Position numbers and translations under genes: made by a program | Notes under the pieces: model-generated | Database searches by the model: none | Seen by the model: only the letters and a program-made list of their open reading frames with translations | Told to the model about the DNA's origin: nothing | Source of the DNA: Cruorifilaria tuberocauda | Taxonomy: Eukaryota > Nematoda > Chromadorea > Rhabditida > Onchocercidae | NCBI GenBank assembly: GCA_013365365.1 | Contig: JABVXU010000035.1 | Location: 186,001 to 250,000, forward strand | Direction: 5' to 3' | Length of the DNA stretch: 64,000 nt | Shown: in pieces, positions 24,281-36,626 of the stretch | Numbering within the stretch: position 1 is the stretch's first letter | Layout: each line of letters starts with the position of its first letter

Positions 24281-27200
24281 TAAGAAGATGAATGTTACAT
24301 TACAAGAAGAATGGCTAACGGAAGTGATGAGATACCTTCATTCCCTAGTAAGTATAGACTTATGATAAATAGTTGACAATTTTTTTTAAATAATCACGTC
24401 TGCTATTCTAGACGTATTGTTGATTCATTTTAGTATAAGTTATTTTAGTTACAATTCCTGGAGAGTTTGAGAGTGATTATGATAATCTTGTTCTGGTCAA
24501 TGGGATATATTAAGGCGGGAAAATAAATAAAGTGGAGTGAATGAAAGGTGAAATAAAGTTAGGCATTTTTACTTTCAAACTATTTCCGGCCTTTGATCTC
24601 CATTGTCTCCAAGTTTCTTCATGCCTTTTATTACTATCCGAAAGACATGTAAATTTTTTTAATTGCCAGATTTCTTCAGGAGTTTAATAATGATTTGATA
24701 TCAGCTGTTTATGAACAATGGCTTTATACTGATCTCAGAATATCCACAAAACCATTGTTATCTTTATCTACTAACAATTGCTCAACACCAACATTGCTTG
24801 GAGGAAGTACCGTTATACAGGTATTGCTTATTTTTCTTGGTTTTCTTTTTCTTTTTTTAGTGGAAGAAAAAAAGGAATGCTAAAGAAAAAAGATAATTAC
24901 AGTCATAACGTAAGTCCAACAGCAAATTTAAACAAATTACTAAATACTGAGATATTAAAAGCAATATCTCAAGCAAGATTTCACTTATTTTTAATGCATT
25001 TTGCAATAATTTTTTCGTTGCAGTTTCAGTGTAATTTTTACTTTAGGTGAATTCAATTGTTGACATTGGTTCACCAATGTATTCGCAATACAGGAATTTG
25101 ACAAATAAATTCGAGGACAATTCTGGTTTCGAGTCAAAATTGGAAGAAAGTGAAACAAACTGCGATTTATTTGTGATTTTTCTTCAGACATTTATATGTA
25201 TAATGCGAAAATGAAGAAGTCTAGGAATTATCGATCAAAATCTCTAACATTAGTTTCGATTATCATATGGTTGCTAATGAATCACATTTTTTTGTTTTCC
25301 GGTTCGAATTGAGAAATCTTTATTTTTTAGCAGAATGCAAAGCGTATGCTTTCAATGGAAGTAACAGATGGCGAACTGCCAATGAAAGCCGTGGAATATG
25401 GTCCGTTAAGTGCTCTTTCTCTCCTAACATGTCCAGGATGTAAGGTAGATTTTTTCGTGGTATATTACGAATTGTACAAATTGGTGTTAATGGTTATAAA
25501 TTTTATTTTATTTCATTTCTTCAAATATTTCTAAAAATTAAAATATTTGAAGAATGGAAATATTTGCCGGCTATACAATTTAGCTGCATATAAGATTCTG
25601 CTAATTTTTTGATAAATACTAGTTTTTTTAAGATTCTACTAACAGACAATGTGTGCCTTCGACGTGGTATTTTATTGCTTACCGAATTGAACTGTATAGT
25701 ATTAGGTGGTGATGATGATTTACTTATGAAAACTGGTCGTCCAGTTGAAACAATGATGAAGTGTTTGAATATCTCACCGCAGAGACAAAGCTTTATATCT
25801 TTAAGCAAGGCAGAAAAGGAAATTAATCAGTTGGTATTTCTCAGCAATTCATTTTTATTCAAGAAATTCATAACCAAATTTCTGATTTTTCAAACATCTG
25901 TTTCGTGTATATTCTTAGCTTCATTAAAAGAAAAAACTTGATAAGAGCAAGAGCATCATCAGTTGAAAATGATCCATAGATAAAAAGAATCGAGTAACTG
26001 TGCAGATTATTAAGTGTGGATTGACGACGAGAAATTGTTTCAGTAACAATATTTCAAACACTAACAATATTTTTCTTTCGCAGTCGAATATAAAACCTAT
26101 AATGCAGGTCAAACCACTTTCGGGTAAAAAATTGTAAGTTACTTTTTTGATTTCTTAGCTTTTGGTTTTATGATCTTGTCACACAAAATTTTCACTAAAT
26201 TACTTCATGATTAATTTTGTTTTTTATATTGCTAATCTTTTAAAAATTTTTTTACGGACAAGTATCTTTGGCTAATTACATTTTTCCATACTTTTAATCC
26301 TATCTTTATTTCTTAATTTATTTCGCGTAATGTGGCTTGTTTATGTCCTGTTCAAATAAAGTTAATGAATGATAAAATGCATCCATCTGATCAAAATTTC
26401 CCGGAAGAAAATTAATTAAAGGCTTATAGATTAGAGATGGATGCAAAATTCATTATCATAATATAGCACTGTTTTTAAGTTCATTATGAAAACCTCACAT
26501 TTCTGATGATTAAATGAGTTCTGATATCATTTCAGGCCTTCAGAAACCCCAAAACGAAAACTAATATCTCCAAACAAAACTTCACGGACTGCGCAGACAG
26601 TGAACAACATTAACGTAATTGTTAAATTTGATACTTAACGCTTGCTTAAGCAAATAACTTAATCTGAAAATCTTCACACTTTAGTTCATTTCATCGTTTT
26701 AGCAGAGAATAAACGTTTCATTCAATGAAAATACGAATATTTCGGATAGTAGGACAACAGTCGCTACAACAACGAAACGCTCAGAAGATTTATCATCGCA
26801 TAATGCACTTGTTAAACGCATGAAAATGTGTGTTAAAAATGCTTCATTATTTAAAGGAATGATTTTTACTTATTTATATTACTTGCATCTAAACTAAAGA
26901 CAACTTTGCAGTATCAGTTTTATTAAAGACGATAAATAAATGGAATTTCGACATTTTTGTTTTTTTCAATCATTGGTGAGTTTTGCAGAGAAGTGGTTGA
27001 TGACGAAGCTGATATCATTTTGCTCGAAACTCCAACAATAACAAAGCAGGAAACAAGTGAAGGAAGTATAGGTTTCTGCTTTTTAAAAATTTAACGAGTT
27101 GAAGGTGTTGGTGTTTGAAAGGAGAAAGCAAGTGTATTGTAATCTTTATTAATACTTTTTACTTCGCAATCTCGGTGTAATTTCAAATCCAAAGATTTAT

Positions 27201-28560
27201 GTTTTATATGAGCATGGACATGCTGCTTAATCTATATGATAAGAATTGAAACATTTTTTCTTTCAATGGAATCGAAGTTTCCATACATTAAGACCAACGT
27301 CTTATATTTTGCAGATAATCCGAAGAAAACTAGCTTACCTACGACGCCTAAACTGATTGATGATCCAATTGTCGCCGCTTACAAGAGGCTTGGAATTGAA
27401 TCTATTGCGGCAGCGCTGCGAACTATGCGCTATGCTGTTGGACCGAAGCATAAAATGTTGGCTGTAAGCAATTGATTAATCTCTGAAAATTCATAATTTG
27501 TTAAATACTTTTTCATTTTTAATGCAGGATCAAAACGGATGGTGAACACCCAAACTTAAAACACAAATTTTAGGCTTATCTGCTTTTTGAGTTGTAGAAT
27601 CTACTTTTGGATTGCATAATAACAGTGTAAATTGTTTCAAAATTTATCGAATATACGTAAATTATCATGCATTTAAAATTATCTGGTCAGTAGATAATTG
27701 AATGAAGCTACTTAAGATGTAGGTAAAACTAGATATGTTTTCATAATGTTCCATACGTTCACTGCATGAACTCTAATAATCTAATGATGTCCTTTCTCTC
27801 TCACCTTTTTTTTCATTTACAGTCAAATGTTGAATAAATTATAATCATTTTTTTACAGGCTGTGATGGAAACAAAACCATTGGAGCCGCTGCATATAAAC
27901 AGTGATGGATTATGGGCCCTAACCGTAGCATTAAGTGACCAAAGTTATGAGTGCTTAAAATGCTTCGTATCACACAAATTTCTTGCAGAACTGATTGGTT
28001 GGACTCCAGATGAAGCACTTGTCAGTTTTTTTGAAAATTTGAACATTTTACCGCCGAAATTTGAATGTTTTGTTCCTCGTTTAATCTTAATTGATATATA
28101 TCCTTCACTCGTTTACCTCTTATTTATAATGTTAACTGAATCGATTTTGATCACAATTAAATTTTTTTTCGGGAAGTTTGATTCTAGGGGGTTTTGATCA
28201 CAAATTTAATTTTATTTTCTTTAGTGAACTGTTCTCATCCACGGCAAATGCCTACACATATATTGTTAATTTCTTTCAGCCTTCTACAAGCGTGATTATT
28301 CGGCTTCCTTATTAAATTTAAAAAAAATGGTTTTTTAAATGTTAAGTTTGAAAAATTAGAATCAAGTGATTCTTTTTTAGGATGCCCGCGCAAGTAAAGA
28401 TCCAGTACGGCGAAGGGAAGGTACGCTACGAACGAAAAGTGCTGGGCAGTCAATGCGCAGATTAGACTTAATCTGGGAAGTTGAATTCTTTCCACCCGGC
28501 GGTTCCACTCCTATAGTTCATAGAATTGATACTTATGCTCAAAAGCTTGGTTTGATTTGA
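24249..28560 (+). CDS. RMI1: RMI1 homologue, OB-fold scaffold of the BLM-TOP3 complex
   Basis: Structural subunit of the RecQ helicase-topoisomerase III-RMI complex, which dissolves double Holliday junctions and limits crossovers in the nucleus. Exons: 24249-24347, 24680-24820, 25047-25172, 25331-25444, 25633-25833, 26084-26133, 26536-26614, 26703-26827, 26989-27065, 27315-27463, 27859-28020, 28381-28560. They total 1,503 nt (500 aa). The N-terminal helical part (EEWLTEVMRYL, then EQWLYTDLR) and the OB1 fold follow the RMI1 pattern: QVNSIVDIGSPMYSQ, RMLSMEVTDGE, VEYGPL, RRGILLLTELNCIVLGGD. A Ser/Thr/Lys-rich linker of about 150 residues follows, with an acidic SUMO-interaction-like motif. The C-terminal block (LHINSDGLWALTVALSD, FLAELIGWTPDEA) fits the OB2 domain seen in animal RMI1. 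The donor ending exon 3 (TTT/GTGATT) is weak and least certain. Nematode orthologues are called rmh-1/rmh-2. Confidence 0.9.
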
Positions 28561-29918
28561 TAACTTTTGCAAACAATAAATGGTTGCATACTTCATCGGT
28601 AGCGGAATGGCGCTTTTAATTAAACGATAATTGCTACTATGAGAACGTTTCCAAATAGATTCCCGTGACCTCGTATTGTTCATTTTGAATTTTTCTATAC
28701 TATCGTTGATCTCTACTTATTTTTATCAATCTTTCTTTTGAATCTATCTCAATCTTTCATATGTTGGTATTTATCCATAATTGAATAACTAAAAAGAATG
28801 TTTTCTTGTAGTTGACCTAGTAGATAACTTTCCAATCTCGTTAAGATACTCTTTCCTTCATATCTCAAACACTCCTGTAAATTATGACATGAAAAAAATT
28901 ACTCTTGGAATCTTTTAAAATAAATATCTTTTTATTTTTTACGCTTTTGCAGATTCATTTTTATTTTCAAGTTATATTTTTCAGCTTCTTGTGATTTGTG
29001 ATTTGTTATTTATCATTTCGTGAGAAGTTAACTTTTTATATGTATAACAGTTGATGTCGATAAAGCATTCTAATATTTGAGAAATGAAATAACAAATAAG
29101 TGGTGGACACTTTATACTGTTCAACAACATTGAGCTGTTTGAACTTTATGGATAGTGACAGTTTTATACAAGAAAAAAGTCCAGAACGCAATTAATTTAC
29201 TTTATCAAACGAAATGATCTTATCATGAAAATGTACAACAGGTCCCAAATATTTCGATTTGATAAAAACTACAATTCCAGTGAAAGTGAACATTATTGCT
29301 AATTAATTGATGAATTCTAGGTTTCGGTTTTATTGGCTTCTAATTTTCATACTTTTCATACATATGATCTAATTTTTATACGTTGGACATATTCTCGGAA
29401 AACGATTAATTTCGGTCAATTGAATCTACGAAGATCTCTTTAATTTTTATGTATTTAAAGAGATTTCTTAAAGATTCCTTTAATTTTCATTTTAGTCCAT
29501 TTTTCAATAAAGAAATTTCCTCTACGTATGTGTTGCGTTATAATTTTTATAAAAATTAGGAATGGGATAATTTTTATTTTATTATGCAATAATATTAACA
29601 ATCTTCAAGAAGTATTGCTTTAAATACTGGGAAGCCATTTTGGTATTTCAAACTTATTGTTGTGATCTTTGCTATCAATCGCTTTTTTGAATACTTCAAT
29701 AACATATTTAAAGTCAACAGTTGCTGAACCCGTTTTCGAAAGCATTTTTCTGTAAGTATTGAAATTTAATATTTGGAAATATTCGAAAACTTATAAAATT
29801 GAAAACAACGGAACTCATTTTCTGCATTAATTATCCTTTCTAATTAATTATATTTCTCTCACAGAACCTTTTCTTATTTTCGATGTCTGCAAAGTTGTAT
29901 TTTAGAAACTGTAAGTTT
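28561..29918. other. Tail-to-tail intergenic region, no gene seen
   Basis: This region lies between the 3' ends of RMI1 (+) and the CK1-like pseudokinase (-). It is AT-rich with no supported coding sequence. An extra 3' exon of the pseudokinase could lie near 29860-29895, where a TTTGCAG acceptor is visible on the minus strand, but no phase-consistent continuation was found. Confidence 0.5.
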
Positions 29919-32392
29919 TCACTTCATACAAAGCATCGTCATCGTAATTAATTGAAGAACGAACTGATAAATCTGTCTCAATTGACGTGGCAACTTTTTA
30001 AAAGCTTTTGTTTTGTAAAAATATGTCTTAATGTAACAAATTCGATCCTCATCATCCATTAGCGATCGCCACGGTAATCTAGAAATTTCGATAAAATCGT
30101 TTTTAATTTTTAATTCAATGATTTTTTTTTTCAATTATATGCAATAAATTATTAATCATAATGTGCTGCAAAAGGTATACCATAATTTCCAGAAAGATTA
30201 ATTTTAATACGAAATAAATTATCAAATGTTTTTTTAGGTTGTTACTTCAAGATTTTTTCCTAACCTAATTTTTATATTATGATATGGATCTATCTTTGCC
30301 TATCTCACTGCTTTACAAATATTTAAAAGAGTATTTGAAAAAGCTTACTTCCCGTGTATCATTTCAGCAACCATGTAAATTACTGATATGATATCATCCG
30401 AAGGACCTTGTTCACGTCCCCAATGTGCTCTTATAGAGCTATAACGATAAGAACCAATAAATGGTACAAATACGCGTGGCCTAGAACTAAAAACTTTTAA
30501 CATTTGTACTACCAAAAAGGAAAAAATTAATTCTTACATTGGCAAGCTATTTGACATCTTCAAGTGTTTTTCATATGTTGCAAACTTATCGCCTATCAAT
30601 AATCTATTCCATGAATTGATTAAAAGTAGTATTTACTTGCATGGCCAGGGTAAAACAGCACTGAAGTCTGTGATAATCATCTTATCCATGATATTTTTCT
30701 TCGTTAATGGATTTGTGATGGCAAAATTAAACGGTGACACAAAACGATGCACAAAGCCAGCACGATTCAGAGCAGCCAATGCACGAATACATCCAAGACC
30801 GATCATTAAGGCTAATACGGTTGGTATTACCCTAAAACTTTTGTAAAAATGTCTCTCGTTTTAATATTTTTTTTTCTCTACAAACGATACAAGTAATCAT
30901 ACATAGACTAATAGATAGATATGGCTATAGAGTTATCAAAATTTGTGCTATCAAGTATATAATTAGTAGTGAACATACATTAATAAGTAAATGAATGAAA
31001 CAAGTTATTTCATTTAAATTTTTATCCCATTAGTACAGTTTTATTAGTAGATATGCAGTGAAAAAAACTGAAATTATTTATGTGAATAGATTATGGAAAT
31101 TGTAATACAAATTAATGAGTAATTGGTAGAGAAATTGCCGCATTCTGCACGTCGTTCAAGTTAAGTAATTATTTAATTATTGAAATGATAAATGATTTCT
31201 AAGGACTTAAAGAACTTAAAACTTTTATCAGAAATGTTTCTTTTTTAATATTACTTAAATGGATGGGTACATATAAATGGAAGTGAAAGAGAAATTACCT
31301 TTGTGGTGATAAAACAGAAAGCACCGATATTGGTGTAGCATCATACTTGACAATTACGAACGGTCGACCACCGTATTCCGGATCGTGCTCCTCTTCTTGT
31401 TCTCCTTCACTCCCAAAGTAAAGCTGTAACTTACATTCGGTATATTTAAATAAAGTTACTGATAACAACTGGATAATACTAAAAGTATAGTAGTCTTTAA
31501 GAAAAGTATATGCTATAAATTACATTAATAAAATGATTTCAGTCTATAAATTTTAAGCTAGATTTTTATTTATTAAGTTTACCAATGTTCAATTTAACTT
31601 TTTAATAATATTGATCGATCTTTTTAAGCATTTATCATTTGCAGTAATATTTGCTTTTATTTACCACACAAATCAAATACAGCAAGATTGCCTAAATCCG
31701 CGTCATACTTTCTAACTTCTTTCTGCAACAGAAATGAAATGCCAAAAATTAAACTTTTTCAATTTTTCCACGTTGAACAATTTCTGGAAAGTGTACACTT
31801 CTATCCTTAACTGTTTCTAACACTTTGATAGACATATGTATCGGTCCATACGATTGGGCATTACGACCAATCATCGCATACAATGGCTGAAATATACACT
31901 TACTTTTTCTTTAAGTAATAAATAGCTTTGCTTAGCTCTCCTTATATTTTAAAATTCATTTTAAGAATTCCAATATAATGAACATTGATCAATTCAATTA
32001 CAAATCAAATAGGATCACATAGTTTTGCTACCAGCTTAAGCTGTATAAAAGTTGGTAATTTAAATGAATTTAGTGGAATAGAATTCGTCTGTTTACATCA
32101 TTATAATCCAAAGTTTGCAAGACAAACAAAACTTATTCTATTAAATTAAAATTATCATTTTTTTTTACTCTATGCGGTTTCTTTGATATGACCGTTCAAA
32201 TTTATCATAATAATTTGAATATCATCAAACGGCTACTATAACCTTCTCTTTTTCACCTGTTGGCAAATCATCGTACAAATGAAAGTGCATGAATGCTTTC
32301 TCGATCGGTTCATCAACAGGTCCTGCAATCACATAGCGATCTCCAATGACCCCACAAACATTATTCGATGTTTCATCCACATGTTCAAACAT
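29919..32392 (-). CDS. Casein kinase 1-like (TTBKL-type) pseudokinase
   Basis: Kinase-fold protein of the CK1 group that is greatly expanded in nematodes, predicted to lack phosphotransfer activity. Minus exons: 32392-32243, 31886-31779, 31722-31681, 31423-31299, 30831-30662, 30592-30538, 30480-30349, 30078-29919. They total 942 nt (313 aa), with phase kept. The fold is recognised from FVIVKYDATPIS (hinge region), LGCIRALAALNRAGFVHR (catalytic loop lead-in), PFIGSYRYSSIRAHWGREQ (activation and APE-equivalent region) and GPSDDIISVIYMVAEMIHGK with LPWRSL after it, all CK1-group landmarks. Catalytic positions are lost: HRDxKPxN is HRFVSPFN (residues 170-177), DFG is DFS (197-199), and there is no glycine-rich loop or clear VAIK lysine. 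The reading frame ends early in the C-lobe (see finding). It is on the same strand as the collagen, about 450 bp downstream of it. Confidence 0.75.
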
Positions 32393-32839
32393 TTGTTAAC
32401 AATTTCGTTTGATTCCCTTTCTTTTTTCCCTAATGATTTATGATTAAGCTTGAGCTTTAGGCTGCTTTCTGATTATTTAATTTGAAAATATGACGAGCAA
32501 AATTTTGCAATGATTTCTTAAATGATAAGATCGTTTATGCAAATGTTTATTTATCCTGGAATTTTCTCAGCGGAAAAGCTAGTCATTTTTTCATTAAATT
32601 TATATAAAATATGTATATTTTCATCTTTTGCATCATTTACTGTGAAAGCTTCAACCACTTATTGTTCAAGAAATATTACTTTATCTTATCTTCATTTTCA
32701 CTTTGATATTTACAGAAATAAGAGCTGTCTTTGATGATTGCTCAACAGAGACAATATACTCATTTTTATCAAATTTTAATTTATATTAGTCGACCATTTT
32801 AAAGCATAAAAATTGCAAAATAATCATATTCTCTTCACC

Positions 32840-34681
32840 TCATTTTCCATAGACACTCGCACTTTCCTGACGTTTCGGACACGGACAGTACTGAAATTTT
32901 TAATTATGGATTAAAGAATTTGATTTGTTTCTTAAATTCGCATTGAATAGTGCAATCGATATATCGAAAATTTTTTGCAGAGATTAACCATCATTGCAAT
33001 GCATATAGGAATGTTAGATCTGATTCGTAAATCCATTCCAGGCAACAAAATTATGAATTATCAACAAATATTAGAGTACTTACTTCACCATCTTTTCCTG
33101 GTGGTCCGGGAGGTCCAACATCACCAGGTGGCCCAAGGGCTCCCTGTGGCCCTTCAGGTCCAGGATTTCCTGAAGTTTTGGAATAGTGAAAATGACTGTC
33201 ATGCTATTACGTTTTTCTCGGTACAATGCTTAAAGTTTATTGATAAAAAATTCCTTTGATAAATATTTCATAACTAACCAGGTGGTCCTGGGGGACCAGT
33301 GACACCAGATGGAGCGTTACGGCCATTAATTCCAGGTGGTCCTCTTGGTCCTGGTAATCCCGGCTCACCCTTCAAGCCAGAACGACCTACTAGTTGCTCC
33401 GCATCTTTTCCTTTTACACCAGATGGTCCTGGTGGTCCGTTAGCACCTAAACTGTTGCAATTTCATCTTCATTTTCGTTCGAACTTTCATTAATATCAAA
33501 ATTCCAAAATTCTAAAAATTTTCATTTCCTGATTTTTTAGAAAAAAATCAATTAACATATAGAAATTTTCAATATTTTAGTAAATAAACAAGGGATTACC
33601 GCGGGGTCCTGGTGGTCCAGGCTCCCCAGGTCGACCAGGATTCCCATTTCGCCCTGGTAAACCAGCTCGACCTCTGCTTCCGCTTAATCCACGTAGTCCA
33701 GGACGTCCCAGAGCTCCTGGTGCACCTTGAGGACCGGTTGGACATCTAAAGCAACCTCCAGTAGTACGACTCTGTTTAATGTCCATTGCATCAGAGCCTG
33801 GCTTACCATCCTTACCTGGTAGTCCATCCTCTCCTTAAAGATCAAACGATTTTCTTAGCCTATCACAAATACCTAAAATTTTTCTACAAAATATAATGGT
33901 CCTTTGTTAGTACCTTTATGACCAGGTGGTCCCTTGGGACCCGGTGGACCTGCTGGACAGTTATTATTGGTCCGACATTCTGCAAATAAACGAATTAATG
34001 GCATATAGATTAATTTAAAAAATGGTAATTTAATCAACAAAAAAAAATCACAAAACATGCCGCATCTGTCATCATTGCTCTTGTAATTTAATTGTTCAGA
34101 AAGGGAAGGTGTTGGACTTGGAGCACCCGGAATTTCACTCTTCAAACTTTGATATTGATCAGGGCGATCAGATACGTCGTCATCGTTTCCGATTGTTGTA
34201 AATTCAGGTTGGGACAGAATTTTGGCTGAATCATTTTTGCTATCACGATCGTATTCATTTCCGTCATCATACTGTCGTCGAAATCGCTTTTTCCGGGCAA
34301 GTTGCATTATATCATTCCACAGATTATCTGTTGTTACCTAAACCTACGTTCCAAATATAGAAAAGAAAAAAATAATAATTGCATTTATATTCAAAATGTT
34401 TTTCCGCTCAAAGAAAGGTTCGCAAAATACATGATCATAGGAAAATAACTTACAGTTAGTATCTGAGAGTGTCGCTATAATCAATGATAAATGTAAGCCT
34501 AACATATCATTTATTGAAATAATGGGAGTAAAAAATATACCCTGAATGTAGTGATTTCTGAATCTAAATGATTCCACGTGTTTTGTATGTCGTTGTAAAT
34601 CATTATGATAGCAAGCAGCGATGCAATCAATGACAGACCGCTTATTCCTGATGCTAAGAATGTCACTTCATGCACTTTCAT
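32840..34681 (-). CDS. Cuticle collagen
   Basis: Structural collagen secreted by the hypodermis into the nematode cuticle. Minus exons: 34681-34541, 34337-34061, 33979-33914, 33833-33600, 33446-33279, 33169-33084, 32890-32840. They total 1,023 nt (340 aa), all in phase. Order: a short N-terminus with a signal-anchor helix (about residues 8-31, [20 protein letters not shown]); a basic subtilisin/furin-type cleavage site RKKRFRRQ at 62-69; an acidic Ser/Pro-rich stretch; Cys residues CECRTNNNC just before the first Gly-X-Y run; interrupted Gly-X-Y blocks in exons 3-6, with CFRC between the first two; and a C-terminal YCPCPKR tail. This is the usual nematode cuticle-collagen plan. The donor ending exon 2 appears to be GC rather than GT (see finding). 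The start was chosen at MKVHEV rather than the ATG 12 bases upstream because an AG acceptor lies between them. Confidence 0.92.
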
Positions 34682-36626
34682 ACCTATCAACATGTATTAT
34701 ATTATCATGAAATAACTCATCCATTCATCCTCCTAATTTTTCCATAACATTTCCAAATCTGACGGAATTCGAAATCATTTGCGGGAAAAACCAAGACTTC
34801 CCTATTACAATAGGCAATAACAGAATTCAATATTATGGCTCTTATGAAATTAATCATTTTCTACTGTACTTTTTTCAAAAATCCTCAATTTTATTCTTAA
34901 TTTAAGAACGGTATTGAGAACTGTTGAAGAATGACTACGTCATTCTCTACAACCACTTCAAAACTAAACAAATTGAAGAACACATCCTTTTTTCGGTAAA
35001 AAAGTCTTTTTGTTTTAGAAAAGATAATTTCCAATAAATTTAGGCCACACCTTTGAATAAAAAGAAGAGAATGTATTGTCTAATTTTATAACTTTTCTGC
35101 AATACACATTAGGTCATCCATTTTTTTCTTTGCTAAATTAATTTCCCAATTGAGAAATCAGGACAGATTAAAGAATGAAGGTAGATGAGTGCGATCTAAT
35201 TTCTCAAGAACTGAAGTGATCTTTTCCAACGATAAGGAAGAATGTCTTTTTTGAGAAAAAAAGAGTTTTTTTATTCCATTCATTACCCGAAAAAATTGAA
35301 AATGCAAGCCATATCACGAATCAAGGCCGCTCTGATTCGATAATCTGTAAAAGGTACCATATCACTACATCATACAGCAAATCGTCCTTCATTTTTGGTA
35401 AGAGCATTGTTCACCTTGAGTTGCTACGCATTAGGTTTAACATGTTCTTTGCTAGAAAATCATTTCATCAACACATGTTTTAAGCCTTTGATGCGTTTTG
35501 ATATTTTGAATTCTTATTAAGGCAATTCATTATTCCTATTTAGATGCAAATCAGGCTTAATATTTCCCAGAGAAAGTATAACTGCATATGGCACCTAATC
35601 ATGCAATAGCAAAATGATATCAATCACCGAACTGATATCTGATGTTCCAATAACAGCGACAGTTTCAATTCAATTCATTTCATAGTTATAGCCTAACAGG
35701 AAGAAATCATTGCAATATAAGAAATTCTCTCTTACATCCGGAAATATACGACTTCATCATCAGCCTCATTTAGAAGAGTTCACAAAAACTTTGATATTTG
35801 AAAACATCAAAACGTGAGATGGAGCTCAGTTCTTCCAATCACCGTATTTTTTAGAAATGAATGCTGTTGAAATAGGCAGAGACATATAAATATTTATTAA
35901 ACATATGCGATACACTCAAGTTCTTCAATGTAAACTATACATTATGATCTAAATATATTCCTATTTGCAAAGTCAAGATATAGTTGCTCAAATATCTATA
36001 TTTGTAATGCATATAACACGTTTTTACTTCATCATTAATTACATCTCTGTAAGTTATTATGAGGACTTCATGGAAACTTAAGTCATGGCAAAGCATCGAA
36101 AAATGAGACGTAAGCTGACAGCTTTTTAAACTATGTTTTTCTGTACTTGATTCTAATAACCGTTATAAATCCTAGTCAACAAACTAAACAATACATAAAG
36201 CAAAATAATGAGGATTCAATCTATTACATATTTCATGAAACTTTACCAGTAACCAAATCTTTGATAATGTCCAATACCTTGTACCGCGAGATATTATCCA
36301 ATGGGATACTTTTTTCAATACCGCAGTTGTATCTAAAATGTATGATATGACAGGAAATTAAACCTCAAAAGTTTAACGAGTCAACCAGGGCAACACAGAT
36401 CTTTTTTCTCACAGTCTCACAGTCTGATACAACTCGAAAAGCCAGAAGATCATTAATAACGCATTGACTTTTGGCGAATGAACTCAAGATAATTAACGAG
36501 TAAGTAGCATTTCAATAAGAGGGAAAACATCATATGAAAAGCATGCACAATCAGAGAAATCAGAAAAATTCGGAAGGCGAACTAAAGAAGTATTTGAATT
36601 GTTCAAAGGCAGAGAAGGAGCTTAAA
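34682..36626. other. Intergenic region between collagen and NDUFA2
   Basis: This is 5' flank of the collagen and 3' flank of NDUFA2, both on the minus strand. No gene is supported. A minus-strand frame from about 35450 to 34907 has unusually few stops (about six) over some 180 codons and may be a coding relic; see finding. No TATA box or other recognised motif was found. Confidence 0.4.
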
